Shown here: positions 15,630 to 22,908 of the stretch, piece after piece | Position numbering within the stretch: the stretch's first letter is position 1 | Layout: every line of letters begins with the position of its first letter | DNA from: Streptomyces sp. ALI-76-A | GTDB lineage: Bacteria > Actinomycetota > Actinomycetes > Streptomycetales > Streptomycetaceae | Direction: 5' to 3' | Assembly: GCF_030287445.1 (NCBI RefSeq) | Contig: NZ_JASVWB010000004.1 | Span: forward strand, 496,001-560,000 | DNA: 64,000 nt | Position numbers and translations under genes: made by a program | The notes under the pieces: model-generated | Seen by the model: only the letters and a program-made list of their open reading frames with translations | The model's database searches: none | Told to the model about the DNA's origin: nothing

Positions 15630-16007
15630 ATGAAGTCCGTCATCCGGAAGGCGGCAGGTCTCGGGGGCGTGAGCGTGGCCGTCGCAGCCATGTCCGTGAC
15701 CGGCGCCTCGACGGCCCAGGCGGAGCCGCCTCTCTACGGCTGTCCGTACCCGTACGTCTGCTTCTACGTGGACGATCAGGCATGGAGAGCGGGCACGCCG
15801 ATAGCGAAGTACCGCGATGTCACCAGTTCTTACCAGACCGTCAGGCCCCGCCCGCACTACCGCGTCGTGAACACCCGGAACGACGACGTGGCGTATCTGC
15901 GACTCCAGGACGGGAAGTCGATCTGCCTGTCGGTGAACACCGAGACCATGTTCACGAACGCGTACAGCGTCACCGGAATAAGGATCTCCAGCAGTCCCAC
16001 CTGCTGA
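15630..16007 (+). CDS. Small secreted protein (possible peptidase-inhibitor I36-like fold)
   Basis: A 125-aa exported protein. Residues 1-31 are a signal peptide (KSVIRKAAGLGGVSVAVAAM, ending AQA). The mature part begins EPPLYGCPYPYVCFYVDDQ and contains four Cys, likely in two disulfides, with beta-strand-rich sequence (YRDVTSSYQTV, HYRVVNTRNDDVAYLRLQD). The CPYPYVCFY pattern resembles the CP-x-x-x-x-C-x-Y start of I36-type inhibitors and beta/gamma-crystallin-like small Streptomyces proteins; this is tentative. GGAGG lies 6 nt before ATG 15630. Confidence 0.7.
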   Translation: MKSVIRKAAGLGGVSVAVAAMSVTGASTAQAEPPLYGCPYPYVCFYVDDQAWRAGTPIAKYRDVTSSYQTVRPRPHYRVVNTRNDDVAYLRLQDGKSICLSVNTETMFTNAYSVTGIRISSSPTC

Positions 16008-16117
16008 ATTCGCTGAATCCGCTCGAGCAGCCGGCGCCCAGTACCTGAGCACGGCGTCCGGCACCCCACGGCTTCCGCCGTCACATGACGGCCCCGGGCG
16101 AGCCCACCAGGCCGGAT

Positions 16118-16158
16118 ACGGATCCACACGGATCCACAAACGAATCCACATACGGATC
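16118..16158 (+). repeat. ACGGATCCAC direct repeats before a secreted-protein gene
   Basis: ACGGATCCAC occurs at 16118-16127 and 16128-16137, a variant with A for G at 16140-16149, and a partial copy at 16152-16158. The array ends 17 bp before ATG 16176, so it lies in the 5' leader or promoter and may be a regulator site. Confidence 0.6.
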
Positions 16159-16175
16159 AGAAAAGGAAGACCCAC

Positions 16176-16700
16176 ATGAACAGCAACTCCCCCGCACGCC
16201 GTCGTCCGGGCCGCCGCGCGGCTGTCGCCGCCGGCCTCCTCCTGGCTGTCGGACTCGGTATGTCGGCACAGGTGTCGGCGCAGGCGTCCGTCCACGCTCC
16301 CGCGAAGGCGGCCGTCGCCGCACCGCAGTCGGTCAGCGGCACGACCGGCCACGTGGTGACCCGGGTCGCCGACTTCTACGGCGCGTACGTCGACGCGAAG
16401 AGCGACTACACGGACCCGGACGTCACGCTCGCCACGGCGCTCCGGGAGCACTACCTGACGTCCGACTTCGCCAAGCGGCTGGCGACCTGGGAGAAGGAGA
16501 ACGGGGTGGACGGCGTCCTGCGCGCTCAGAACGTCCCGGCGCGGTGGACGGTGACCGACAACGGCTCCATGGGCCACAGCCATGAAGTCGTCGTCACCCT
16601 GACCTTCGGCAGCGGGGAGACGACACAGAAGACCAGGCTTTTCGTGGTGGTGGAGCGGTACAACCACATCTCCGACATCACCACGACGAGCTCCCGCTGA
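16176..16700 (+). CDS. Putative secreted protein
   Basis: A 174-aa protein with a twin-arginine-rich N terminus (PARRRPGRRAAVAAGLLLAV) followed by a hydrophobic core and an AQA-type cleavage region near residue 36, so it is probably exported. The mature domain has VTRVADFYGAYVDAKSDYTD, a helix-rich middle (LREHYLTSDFAKRLATWE) and two C-terminal strands (SHEVVVTLTFGSG, TRLFVVVERYNHISDI), like a small NTF2- or cystatin-like fold. No family name was recognised. A purine-rich AAAAGGAAG precedes ATG 16176. Direct repeats sit immediately upstream. Confidence 0.75.
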   Translation: MNSNSPARRRPGRRAAVAAGLLLAVGLGMSAQVSAQASVHAPAKAAVAAPQSVSGTTGHVVTRVADFYGAYVDAKSDYTDPDVTLATALREHYLTSDFAKRLATWEKENGVDGVLRAQNVPARWTVTDNGSMGHSHEVVVTLTFGSGETTQKTRLFVVVERYNHISDITTTSSR

Positions 16701-16793
16701 CGGCGGAGCCGCCGAGCCGCTCCACCTGGTCCGTCCCGGCAGACCCGGGACCCACGGGCGCCGTCCTGTCCGGGACCGGGCAGGAGTTCCGGA

Positions 16794-16821
16794 CCGGCCG
16801 CGCCCCGGGAGGTGCGGCCGG
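16794..16821. terminator. Hairpin between convergent genes
   Basis: CCGGCCGC (16794-16801) pairs with 16814-16821 around a 12-nt loop, between the secreted-protein gene and the convergent DUF3618 gene. It could terminate either. Confidence 0.45.
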
Positions 16822-16949
16822 CCCGGCGGCTGTCAGTAGCGCGTCGGTCCTACGTCGGTGACCAGTACCCAGCCAGCGGATTGCGTTGCGGCACCTGTGT
16901 GACCGGGGCGCGGAGATCGTGGCGCGGCCACCTGCCGGGTGGACGGAGC

Positions 16950-17627
16950 TCAGGCGGATCCAGGCTGTTGCCGGGCCTCTTCGGTGACGTGGCTGCCCGC
17001 GTCGCGTGCCTGGTCGGTCACCCGGGTGGCCTGGTCGCGCGCCTCGTCCTGGGTGGTGCGGGCAGCTTCCACCGCGGTGTCCTTCACCTCCTGCGCCGCG
17101 CTCTGCGTGGCCTCCCTGGCGCCTTCCTTCAGGTTCTGCGCGGAGTCGAGGGCGGCCTGCTTGACCGGCTCCAGAGCCTCGCCACCACGTTGCATGAGGT
17201 CGGTGGCCTTCTGCTGTTCCATTTCCGACGCGGGCAGCATCGAGGAGGCCAGCATGCCGACGCCGAAGGCGATCAGACCCGCGGCCAGCGGATTGCCCTC
17301 GGTCTGGCGCATCGCCTGGTCCGGGGCCTGCCGTACCGCTTCTCCGGCCTGGCCGGCGACGTCGCGTGCCGTGCCGACGGCCTGCTCGGCGCCCTGCTGG
17401 AGTGACCCCGCCGCCGACTGTGCTCCGCTTCGCACGCCCTGGGCGGTGTCCGAGGCGGACCCCATGACCCGCTCCCGCACGCCTGAGACGGCGCCGCGCA
17501 TCTTCCGGGTGCGACGGCGGACCACCCGTCGAGGGCTGGCCCGGTCCGCGAGCCGGCTCACGTCCGCGGAGAGCCGGTTCCGTGTGACGTCGATCTCGGC
17601 CCTCATCTGGTCGGGTGACGTGCCCAT
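16950..17627 (-). CDS. DUF3618 domain protein
   Basis: A 225-aa protein. Its N terminus MGTSPDQMRAEIDVTRNRLS is the DUF3618 signature, one hydrophobic segment follows near residue 130 (PLAAGLIAFGVGMLASSML), and the rest is a long Ala/Gln/Glu/Arg-rich amphipathic helix resembling LEA or apolipoprotein-like repeats. Proteins of this kind sit at the membrane and are linked to stress. ATG 17627 has AGGAGA upstream and overlaps the end of the holin-like gene by 25 bp, so the three genes from 18772 to 16950 form one translationally coupled operon. Confidence 0.82.
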   Translation of the reverse strand: MGTSPDQMRAEIDVTRNRLSADVSRLADRASPRRVVRRRTRKMRGAVSGVRERVMGSASDTAQGVRSGAQSAAGSLQQGAEQAVGTARDVAGQAGEAVRQAPDQAMRQTEGNPLAAGLIAFGVGMLASSMLPASEMEQQKATDLMQRGGEALEPVKQAALDSAQNLKEGAREATQSAAQEVKDTAVEAARTTQDEARDQATRVTDQARDAGSHVTEEARQQPGSA

Positions 17628-18019
17628 TGTGCATTCTCCTTCATCGTTTCGACGGTCCGGTCGGGTTTCGGTGCCACCGTGCGCATCTGGGTACGGCCCC
17701 GCTGGTAGAGCACGCCTGCGATCACGGCCCACACGGCGGTGACGATCAGGGCGGCCCAGCCCCCGTCCATCACGTTGGCCAGGCCCAGTACGGCGGCCAG
17801 CGACAGGAACAGGAGCACCATGTAGCCGGCGAACCCGGCGCCGCCGTACATGCCCGCGGCCTTGCCGGCCTTGGTCGCCTCCTGCTTCACCTCCACCTTG
17901 GCCAGCTCGACCTCCTGGCGGAACAGCGTCTGGACGTCCGAGGTCACCACGGACAGCAGCTCGCCCACCGAACTGTCCTCACTGTGCGGCCGCGCCGCCC
18001 TGGACGAGATCGAGGACAT
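17603..18019 (-). CDS. Phage-holin-superfamily-like (DUF1469-type) membrane protein
   Basis: A 138-aa protein with two transmembrane helices (GFAGYMVLLFLSLAAVLGLA and WAALIVTAVWAVIAGVLY) following an amphipathic region (LFRQEVELAKVEVKQEATKA). This is the standard pattern of putative actinobacterial holin-superfamily proteins, which are envelope proteins and not phage lysis genes here. It lies between the two other envelope genes, 3 bp after the first and overlapping the last. It likely scaffolds or stabilises the membrane under stress; no direct function is known. Confidence 0.82.
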   Translation of the reverse strand: MSSISSRAARPHSEDSSVGELLSVVTSDVQTLFRQEVELAKVEVKQEATKAGKAAGMYGGAGFAGYMVLLFLSLAAVLGLANVMDGGWAALIVTAVWAVIAGVLYQRGRTQMRTVAPKPDRTVETMKENAQWARHPTR

Positions 18020-18022
18020 CTC

Positions 18023-18772
18023 TCACACCTCCGGATACGCACGAGTCGGCGCACCGCCCGCGGGCGTACCGGCGCGTGGGGGGACCGGTGGTGACGTGGG
18101 CGGTACCGGCGGAACCGGCGGTGGTGCCTGCGCGGTGCCCGGCGGAGGGCCGGGCGGGAGCGCTGCGGATTCCTGTTCGCCCAGTGCCGCCTGCTCGGAA
18201 TTCCCGGGCAGCCCCTGCTCTGCCGTCCTGGACGACTGGTCTCCGGGTGACTGGGTCCCCGCGGAGGACTGGTTCGCCTTGGCCGCCACCTTCGCGATGC
18301 GCCCGACGGCCAGCCCTGCCAGCAGTGCGCCGCCCAGGAACGTTCCGGGGCGACGACGGGCGAAGGTCTGGACGTCGAGGACCACACCCCCGGCTCCCTG
18401 CTTCTCCAGGTAGTCGGCCGCCCGGTGCCCCCCGTCGGCCGCCTGGGCCGCGAGGCTGCGGACAGGGGACTCGCCCTGACCGTTCTCAGCCAGTCCGGCC
18501 AGATCGTCCGCCCAGTGGCGCAGCGCTCCGGCCGCCCGCCTGGTCTGCTCCTCGACCTCGTCCTTCGCGCGGGTCCGCAGATCGTGGGCGACCGCCCCGG
18601 CCTGCTGCCGCGCCTCCCCGGCCACGGCCTTCGCCTGATCCGCGGCGCTGCTCGCCACCTGGCCGGCGGCCTGCTTGGCCTGGTCGGCGGTGGCCGACGC
18701 CTCCGCTCTGGCCGTCTCACCGGTCTGCCGCAACCTCGTCGTGTTGCCCTGGCCTGACTCTGCCTCACTCAT
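18023..18772 (-). CDS. LEA-like/DUF-type membrane-associated protein, first gene of envelope operon
   Basis: A 249-aa protein starting MSEAESGQGNTTRLRQTGET with heptad-like Ala/Gln/Lys/Glu repeats (residues 20-90), a central domain RHWADDLAGLAENGQ to YLEKQGAGGVVLDVQTFARR, a hydrophobic segment GTFLGGALLAGLAVGRIAKV and a long Pro/Gly/Ser-rich C-terminal tail. It belongs to the membrane-associated helper proteins usually found with DUF1469 and DUF3618 proteins. An AGGAGGAG ribosome binding site precedes ATG 18772. The Pro-rich tail is disordered. Role inferred: envelope stress. Confidence 0.75.
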   Translation of the reverse strand: MSEAESGQGNTTRLRQTGETARAEASATADQAKQAAGQVASSAADQAKAVAGEARQQAGAVAHDLRTRAKDEVEEQTRRAAGALRHWADDLAGLAENGQGESPVRSLAAQAADGGHRAADYLEKQGAGGVVLDVQTFARRRPGTFLGGALLAGLAVGRIAKVAAKANQSSAGTQSPGDQSSRTAEQGLPGNSEQAALGEQESAALPPGPPPGTAQAPPPVPPVPPTSPPVPPRAGTPAGGAPTRAYPEV

Positions 18773-19113
18773 CGGCTACTCCTCCTCGCGCACGGGCCGT
18801 TCGTCAGCACACGGGACATTCGTCCGTTCGCCCGCCCAGTGACCGGGTGACTGATTTATGAGGCTTCACACCTATTTGCGGAGAATTAGTTCATGTGCGG
18901 TGATCGAGCTGTGGTGGAGCGTCGACGGCCAGGTGGATGTTGCCGTGGCGACGCGTCGATGTGGTGTGCCGCCCCCGTCACACGTCCTGTGCGAACGTGC
19001 GCCCGGAGCCGGGCGGTCGCCGGGTGTCGCCGGACGACGGTTCGCACAGCGGACGTGCCCGGGGGCGTAACCGCAGAGGGTGCCGCCCGGGCGTAGACCT
19101 GCTGTGTGAGGGG
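18773..19113. other. 341-bp intergenic region with an AT-richer tract
   Basis: No gene is visible. The segment 18854-18896 is unusually AT-rich for this genome and probably carries the minus-strand promoter of the envelope operon; no standard -10/-35 pair was certain. The part from 18900 to 19113 lies downstream of the DUF4396 gene and shows nothing recognisable. Confidence 0.4.
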
Positions 19114-19626
19114 TCAGTGGTAGGCGTGGACGACGGCGTGGCCCTTGCCGCGGCCGATCATCCACTTGTTGACCGGGGTCGTGATCACGAATGCGACGGC
19201 GAAGCCGCCGAGCAGCGCGGTCCAGAACAGGGCGTCGGAGAGGTGGGCGTCCATGGCGCCGCTGAGGGCGATGACGCCGTTGTCGACGAGTTCCATGATC
19301 GCGATGGAGACGGTGTCCGCGGCCAGCGCCACCTTGACGGCGCTCTTGAAGTCCAGGCCCGCCCGACGGAGGGCGAACAAGGTGAAGGAGTAACCGAAGA
19401 CGAACGCCAGGGCGATCGCCAGGACCATGGTGGGCACGTTGCCCCAGCGCAGGGCGGTGCCGACGACCATGCCGAGGATCTCGCCGATCGCGCATCCGGT
19501 CAGGCAGTGCAGCGTCGCCTTCGCCGCCGTTCCCCAGGACGCGCCGCCATGCCCGCCGTGGCCGCCGTTCGCCTGCCGTGCGGCGTGCTCGTGTGTGGTG
19601 CCGGTGTGGTGCGCGGTGTGGTCCAT
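19114..19626 (-). CDS. DUF4396 membrane protein with His-rich N terminus
   Basis: A 170-aa protein with a His/Gly-rich cytosolic start (MDHTAHHTGTTHEH, then GGHGGHGG) followed by about four hydrophobic segments: LTGCAIGEILGMVVGTALRW; TMVLAIALAFVFGYSFTLF; FKSAVKVALAADTVSIAIME; LFWTALLGGFAVAFVITTPV. DUF4396 proteins are often found with copper-handling genes. The His cluster and a CsoR-type palindrome 57-73 bp upstream of the start suggest induction by copper or a related metal. ATG 19626 has GAGGG at a better distance than ATG 19635. No copper ATPase or chaperone lies next to it. Confidence 0.82.
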   Translation of the reverse strand: MDHTAHHTGTTHEHAARQANGGHGGHGGASWGTAAKATLHCLTGCAIGEILGMVVGTALRWGNVPTMVLAIALAFVFGYSFTLFALRRAGLDFKSAVKVALAADTVSIAIMELVDNGVIALSGAMDAHLSDALFWTALLGGFAVAFVITTPVNKWMIGRGKGHAVVHAYH

Positions 19627-19682
19627 GACCGTCATCCCTCTCCCGTCCAGTGTGGCCGGTGCCGTGTCTCACACGCAACGAT

Positions 19683-19699
19683 ATACCCCCCGGGGGTAT
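19683..19699 (-). promoter_or_regulatory. CsoR-type metal-responsive operator
   Basis: ATACCCCCCGGGGGTAT is a near-perfect G/C-tract palindrome flanked by AT, the form recognised by CsoR/RcnR-family copper or nickel repressors in actinobacteria. It lies upstream of the DUF4396 gene. No CsoR gene is in this window. Confidence 0.7.
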
Positions 19700-19846
19700 T
19701 CCGGTACGTCATGCCCTCCTCGGGTGGGTGGCGACGATGCACGGAAAGTCATGGGCGGTGACCGCACCCGCCGATACCTTCCGCGGAGGTGAGCAGGACG
19801 AGCCGGGAGCCGGGAGCCGGGCCCCTTGACGGTAGAGGGTGCTCGT

Positions 19847-20365
19847 TCACGCAGCCGAGGGCTGCCACGCCTCCTGGAACCGCCGACGGGCGCGGAAGAG
19901 GCGGGAGCGGACGGTGCCGACGGGCAGGGAGAGGACCTCGGCCATCTCCTCCTCGTTCAGTCCGTAGGCCCGCAGGGTGAGGACCTGCCGGTGCGCCCGG
20001 GACAGGCGCTCCAGTACATCGGTGATGTGCACCGCGTCCAAGGGGTTCGTCTCCTGCCTCGACTCCACGTCGGAGCAGGTCCGTTCCTCACCGTTGCGCC
20101 TGGCGGTGCGAACGGCCTCGCGGACCGTGACCGAGCGCACCCAGCCGTAGAACGCCGCCGGTTCACGCAGGGAGCCCAGGCCGCGGTAGATGGCGAGCAG
20201 CGCCTCCTGCGTGGCGTCGGCGCCGTCGTCATGGGTGATGGACCGGCAGATGCGCGCGACGTACGGCGTGATGCCGGTCAGCAGGTGGTTCATCGCGTGC
20301 TCGTCGCCCGACTGGGCGCGGGGGAGCAGCGTCAGGGGAGAGGGCAGTTCGCTGACGGTGGTCAT
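19847..20365 (-). CDS. ECF-type RNA polymerase sigma factor
   Basis: A 172-aa sigma-70-family ECF factor. Region 2 spans about residues 15-80 (GDEHAMNHLLTGITPYVARI, DATQEALLAIYRGLGSLR, FYGWVRSVTVREAVRTARR). Region 4 spans about 110-165 (ITDVLERLSRAHRQVLTLRA, GLNEEEMAEVLSLPVGTVRS, RLFRARRRFQEAW). No anti-sigma gene is adjacent. It lies 64 bp downstream of the PapA-like acyltransferase gene on the same strand and may be co-transcribed with it, making it the left-most candidate gene of the biosynthetic cluster. Its target promoters cannot be predicted. Confidence 0.85.
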   Translation of the reverse strand: MTTVSELPSPLTLLPRAQSGDEHAMNHLLTGITPYVARICRSITHDDGADATQEALLAIYRGLGSLREPAAFYGWVRSVTVREAVRTARRNGEERTCSDVESRQETNPLDAVHITDVLERLSRAHRQVLTLRAYGLNEEEMAEVLSLPVGTVRSRLFRARRRFQEAWQPSAA

Positions 20366-20429
20366 GTCGGTGGAGGGCTCCTTACGGCGCCGGGCCGGCG
20401 GGTGCGTGAGCGGGGAGGGGCGGCCGGGC

Positions 20430-21779
20430 TCAGCCCGCGTGCGCGTGCGCGTGTTCGCTCTCCGCCGCGCGCGCCAGGTCGAGAAGCCCGGCCCGTACGT
20501 CGTCGCGGAACGCTCGCATGAAGGACCGGCTGAAGCAGGCCGTGCAGTGCGGGAACTCGATGGCGAGCCGGCCCTCGAAGGAGACCACGCACGCCATGAC
20601 GGGGCTGCGGCCTGCCTGCGGGAAGTAGTTCTCCCGGGCAGGCGCCAGGCGGACGTCGACCGCCTCCAGTCCGTTCGGCAGCCGCGGCCCGGGGACGACG
20701 CCCATGTTGGTGACGATCACCGTGGCCAGTTGCAGCGCGGGGTTGCCGGGAATCTCCGGCGTGATGCGCATCTCGTGGAAGTGGTCACCGCGCGAGATGA
20801 AGTCGTTCAGCCGGGCGTGGACGGTGCGCGCCAGGTCCAGGGGGTGCGAGGTCTCGGACACGTCGAGGGTCTGCAGGTGGGTGGTGACCGCGGGCACCAT
20901 GGCGGACGCGGGCAGCGGCGGGGAAAGCCGGGAGCGCAGGTCGACGGGGGAGAGACAGCCGAGCGTGCGGGGGCCGTCGCCGTCCAGGCGTCGCCTGGCG
21001 ACGGTCAGCAGTGTCCCGGCGATCAGCGCGTGCACGGACACGCCGCGGGCGCGTGCCGTCCGGCGCAGACGTGCGGTGAGGCCGGTGTCCAGGGTCAGCC
21101 GGCAGAGCTCTATGTGTCCTTCCCCGGCGCCGTCGGCGGCGTCGGCGGGGTCTTCGGCAACCGCCCGGCCGTCGGCGGACGGACGACGTACGTCGTACCG
21201 CACCAGCTCGACCGGGTTCCGTTTCGTTTCCTCGACGCGGACATCGAGGTGCTTGGCAGTGTCGGCCTCGTCGGCCGGAGGCAGCAACTCGCTGACCGGC
21301 CGCGGCCACCGCGGCACCTCGGACCCGGAGGACCCGCTGGTGCGTTCCCCGTCGACCAGCGCCCGGTAGTGGTCCCACAGCGCGTTGTGCAGCGCGATGC
21401 TGCTGTGGCCGTCCGTGACGACGTGGTCCACCACCAGGATGAACAGGTGACGCTCGCCGTCCGGCGAGCTGACCAGGACGGCACGGCTCAGCGGACCGCC
21501 GATGGGCAGGGGGCTGTTCAGCTCCGCCGCGTGGGCCTCGTCCTCATCGCCGGTGCGGGTGACCAGCCGGGGCCGCTCGTCCTCGTCGAGCAGGCGCAGC
21601 GAGTGACCCGCGCTCTCCTGGACGATGCGTGACCGCAGTGTCGGATTGGCCTCCGTCATGGCGTCGAACGCGGCCGACAGCGCCTGGACGTCGACGCGTC
21701 CGCGCAGGGAGCAGGTCAGGAAGGCCCTGCTTCTCTGGCCCACGTAGAGAGTCTCGACCGGACACAGCGCACGGTGCAT
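20430..21779 (-). CDS. PapA-like condensation-fold acyltransferase
   Basis: A 449-aa protein with the fold of NRPS condensation and PapA acyltransferase domains. The catalytic HHxxxDG motif appears as DHVVTDG (H119 and D123 here). The second half contains VSVHALIAGTLLTVARRR and a DLRSRLSPPL segment similar to the DLR region of PapA5-like enzymes. Such enzymes move an acyl group from a carrier protein or CoA onto a hydroxyl or amine, forming esters or amides. The first His of HHxxxDG is Asp, but the catalytic second His is kept. Within the cluster it is a candidate for attaching the aromatic acyl unit to the polyketide or sugar. Divergent from the C-PCP/PKS genes. Confidence 0.75.
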   Translation of the reverse strand: MHRALCPVETLYVGQRSRAFLTCSLRGRVDVQALSAAFDAMTEANPTLRSRIVQESAGHSLRLLDEDERPRLVTRTGDEDEAHAAELNSPLPIGGPLSRAVLVSSPDGERHLFILVVDHVVTDGHSSIALHNALWDHYRALVDGERTSGSSGSEVPRWPRPVSELLPPADEADTAKHLDVRVEETKRNPVELVRYDVRRPSADGRAVAEDPADAADGAGEGHIELCRLTLDTGLTARLRRTARARGVSVHALIAGTLLTVARRRLDGDGPRTLGCLSPVDLRSRLSPPLPASAMVPAVTTHLQTLDVSETSHPLDLARTVHARLNDFISRGDHFHEMRITPEIPGNPALQLATVIVTNMGVVPGPRLPNGLEAVDVRLAPARENYFPQAGRSPVMACVVSFEGRLAIEFPHCTACFSRSFMRAFRDDVRAGLLDLARAAESEHAHAHAG

Positions 21780-22275
21780 GCCGTCAGCCTTCTTTCAGTC
21801 GTCCATTTCCATGGGTCCACGCCCCGGGAGCGGCTTGTCGCGTCGGCTGTCCTCGGGATCCGGGCTCGTTCCGAGAGTGCAGCGCGAAACGCGGCCGGAT
21901 CCAGCGCAAAGCCCGCCGCTGAGCGAAGTCGCGTGATTTCCCTAGAGGTGACAGGGCCGCGGACGTCCTCGTCGCCGAAGTCCCGAAGTCCCGAAGTCCC
22001 GGACTCAATAGGGAAACACCTGGATTGACGCCCACGGGTCCGGTCCGCGCTTGACCTGATATCGGCTCGCGCCTCACCGTGAGGTGCGGTGAAACCGGGG
22101 CTGGGCGATACGGACGCCCGTGCCCTCGGCGTGCGACCTCCCTGATCCGTTCCGTGGGCCGGCCCGGCGCGTGCACACACGTGAGGGCGGCACGGAGCGA
22201 TGGCCGCACCCCGTCCGGTCCGGCCGATCCTTCGTTCGTCCGGGACATTACGGCTTGTCACGTGAGGGTTCTGCT
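21780..22275. promoter_or_regulatory. Divergent promoter region with PAS-LuxR-like operators
   Basis: This 496-bp gene-free region separates the PapA-like and C-PCP/PKS transcription units. It contains CGCGTGATTTCCCTAG (21930-21945), matching 14 of 16 positions of the PimM-type PAS-LuxR consensus CTVGGGAWWTCCCBAG, and a weaker match at 22008-22023 (11 of 16). A short triplicated word CCGAAGTC occurs between them (21975-22001). Confidence 0.6.
21930..21945. promoter_or_regulatory. Putative PimM-type PAS-LuxR binding site
   Basis: CGCGTGATTTCCCTAG matches CTVGGGAWWTCCCBAG at 14 of 16 positions; the right half is perfect. The same motif occurs at 44906-44921 before the giant PKS gene. Confidence 0.6.
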
Positions 22276-22908
22276 ATGTCGCTCCACGAGGACGGACGTC
22301 GACCGCTGTCCGGGGCCCAGGTGGGTCTCCACCGGCTCACCGGGGACCACCCGGCCGGTTCCTTCGTCACCTTCTCCGCTGTGAACGGCTGCTTCGGCGG
22401 TGCCGTGAACGCCGCCCACGCCGCCGTGACCGGCGTGAGCGACGCGTGGACGCCGCGCTCCGCGGGCAGCACGGCGCACCAGGACCAGTCGGCCCCGGGG
22501 GACAGCCCGCGGCGGCTGGAGACGTGGTGCGGCGTCCTGGGCCGGGACCGGGTGCGCAGGGACGACGACTTCTCCGACCTGGGCGGCGACACCCCGCCCC
22601 TCGTCACCGCCCAGCCCGCCGTCACCAGCGCCTTCGGCACCGGCCCCCCGGTCGTCGACCTGTTCACGCACCCCACCGCGCGCCCCCGCCGTCACCTGTC
22701 GACGCCTGCCGGCGCCGGCACCACGTCGGCCGCCCGGCCGACACCGCCGGGCGAGTGCGCGGGACAGGGCGCCGTCGGCCCGGCAGTACAACGGTCCGCC
22801 GAAGCCGCCACCAGCGGCCAGGACCGCACCAAGGAACAAGCACCGCGGCAGCGTGCGGCCCGCGCGCGCCGTATCGCACGGCACGGGAAGGACCGAGGCC
22901 ATGCCTGA
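22276..22908 (+). CDS. Decayed NRPS-like protein: C-domain start plus carrier with Ser-to-Thr change
   Basis: A 210-aa frame from ATG 22276. Residues about 8-45 (RRPLSGAQVGLHRLTGDHPA) resemble the first 40 residues of an NRPS condensation domain. Residues about 75-140 (ETWCGVLGRDRVRRDDDFSD, LGGDTPPLVT, VVDLFTHPTARPRRHLSTP) are a peptidyl-carrier domain. The phosphopantetheine Ser of LGGDSL is replaced by Thr106, so it cannot be primed in the usual way. Everything between a C domain and PCP is missing and the tail is low complexity. The stop overlaps the PKS start by 8 bp, so translation of this remnant may still drive the PKS. It could be a pseudogene kept for coupling. Confidence 0.6.
   Translation: MSLHEDGRRPLSGAQVGLHRLTGDHPAGSFVTFSAVNGCFGGAVNAAHAAVTGVSDAWTPRSAGSTAHQDQSAPGDSPRRLETWCGVLGRDRVRRDDDFSDLGGDTPPLVTAQPAVTSAFGTGPPVVDLFTHPTARPRRHLSTPAGAGTTSAARPTPPGECAGQGAVGPAVQRSAEAATSGQDRTKEQAPRQRAARARRIARHGKDRGHA

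Noticed and set aside
17603..18019. Evidence for a prophage from the holin-type gene
   Set aside because: No endolysin, structural, integrase or attachment sequences are nearby. The gene lies in a conserved envelope operon with DUF3618 and helix-rich proteins.
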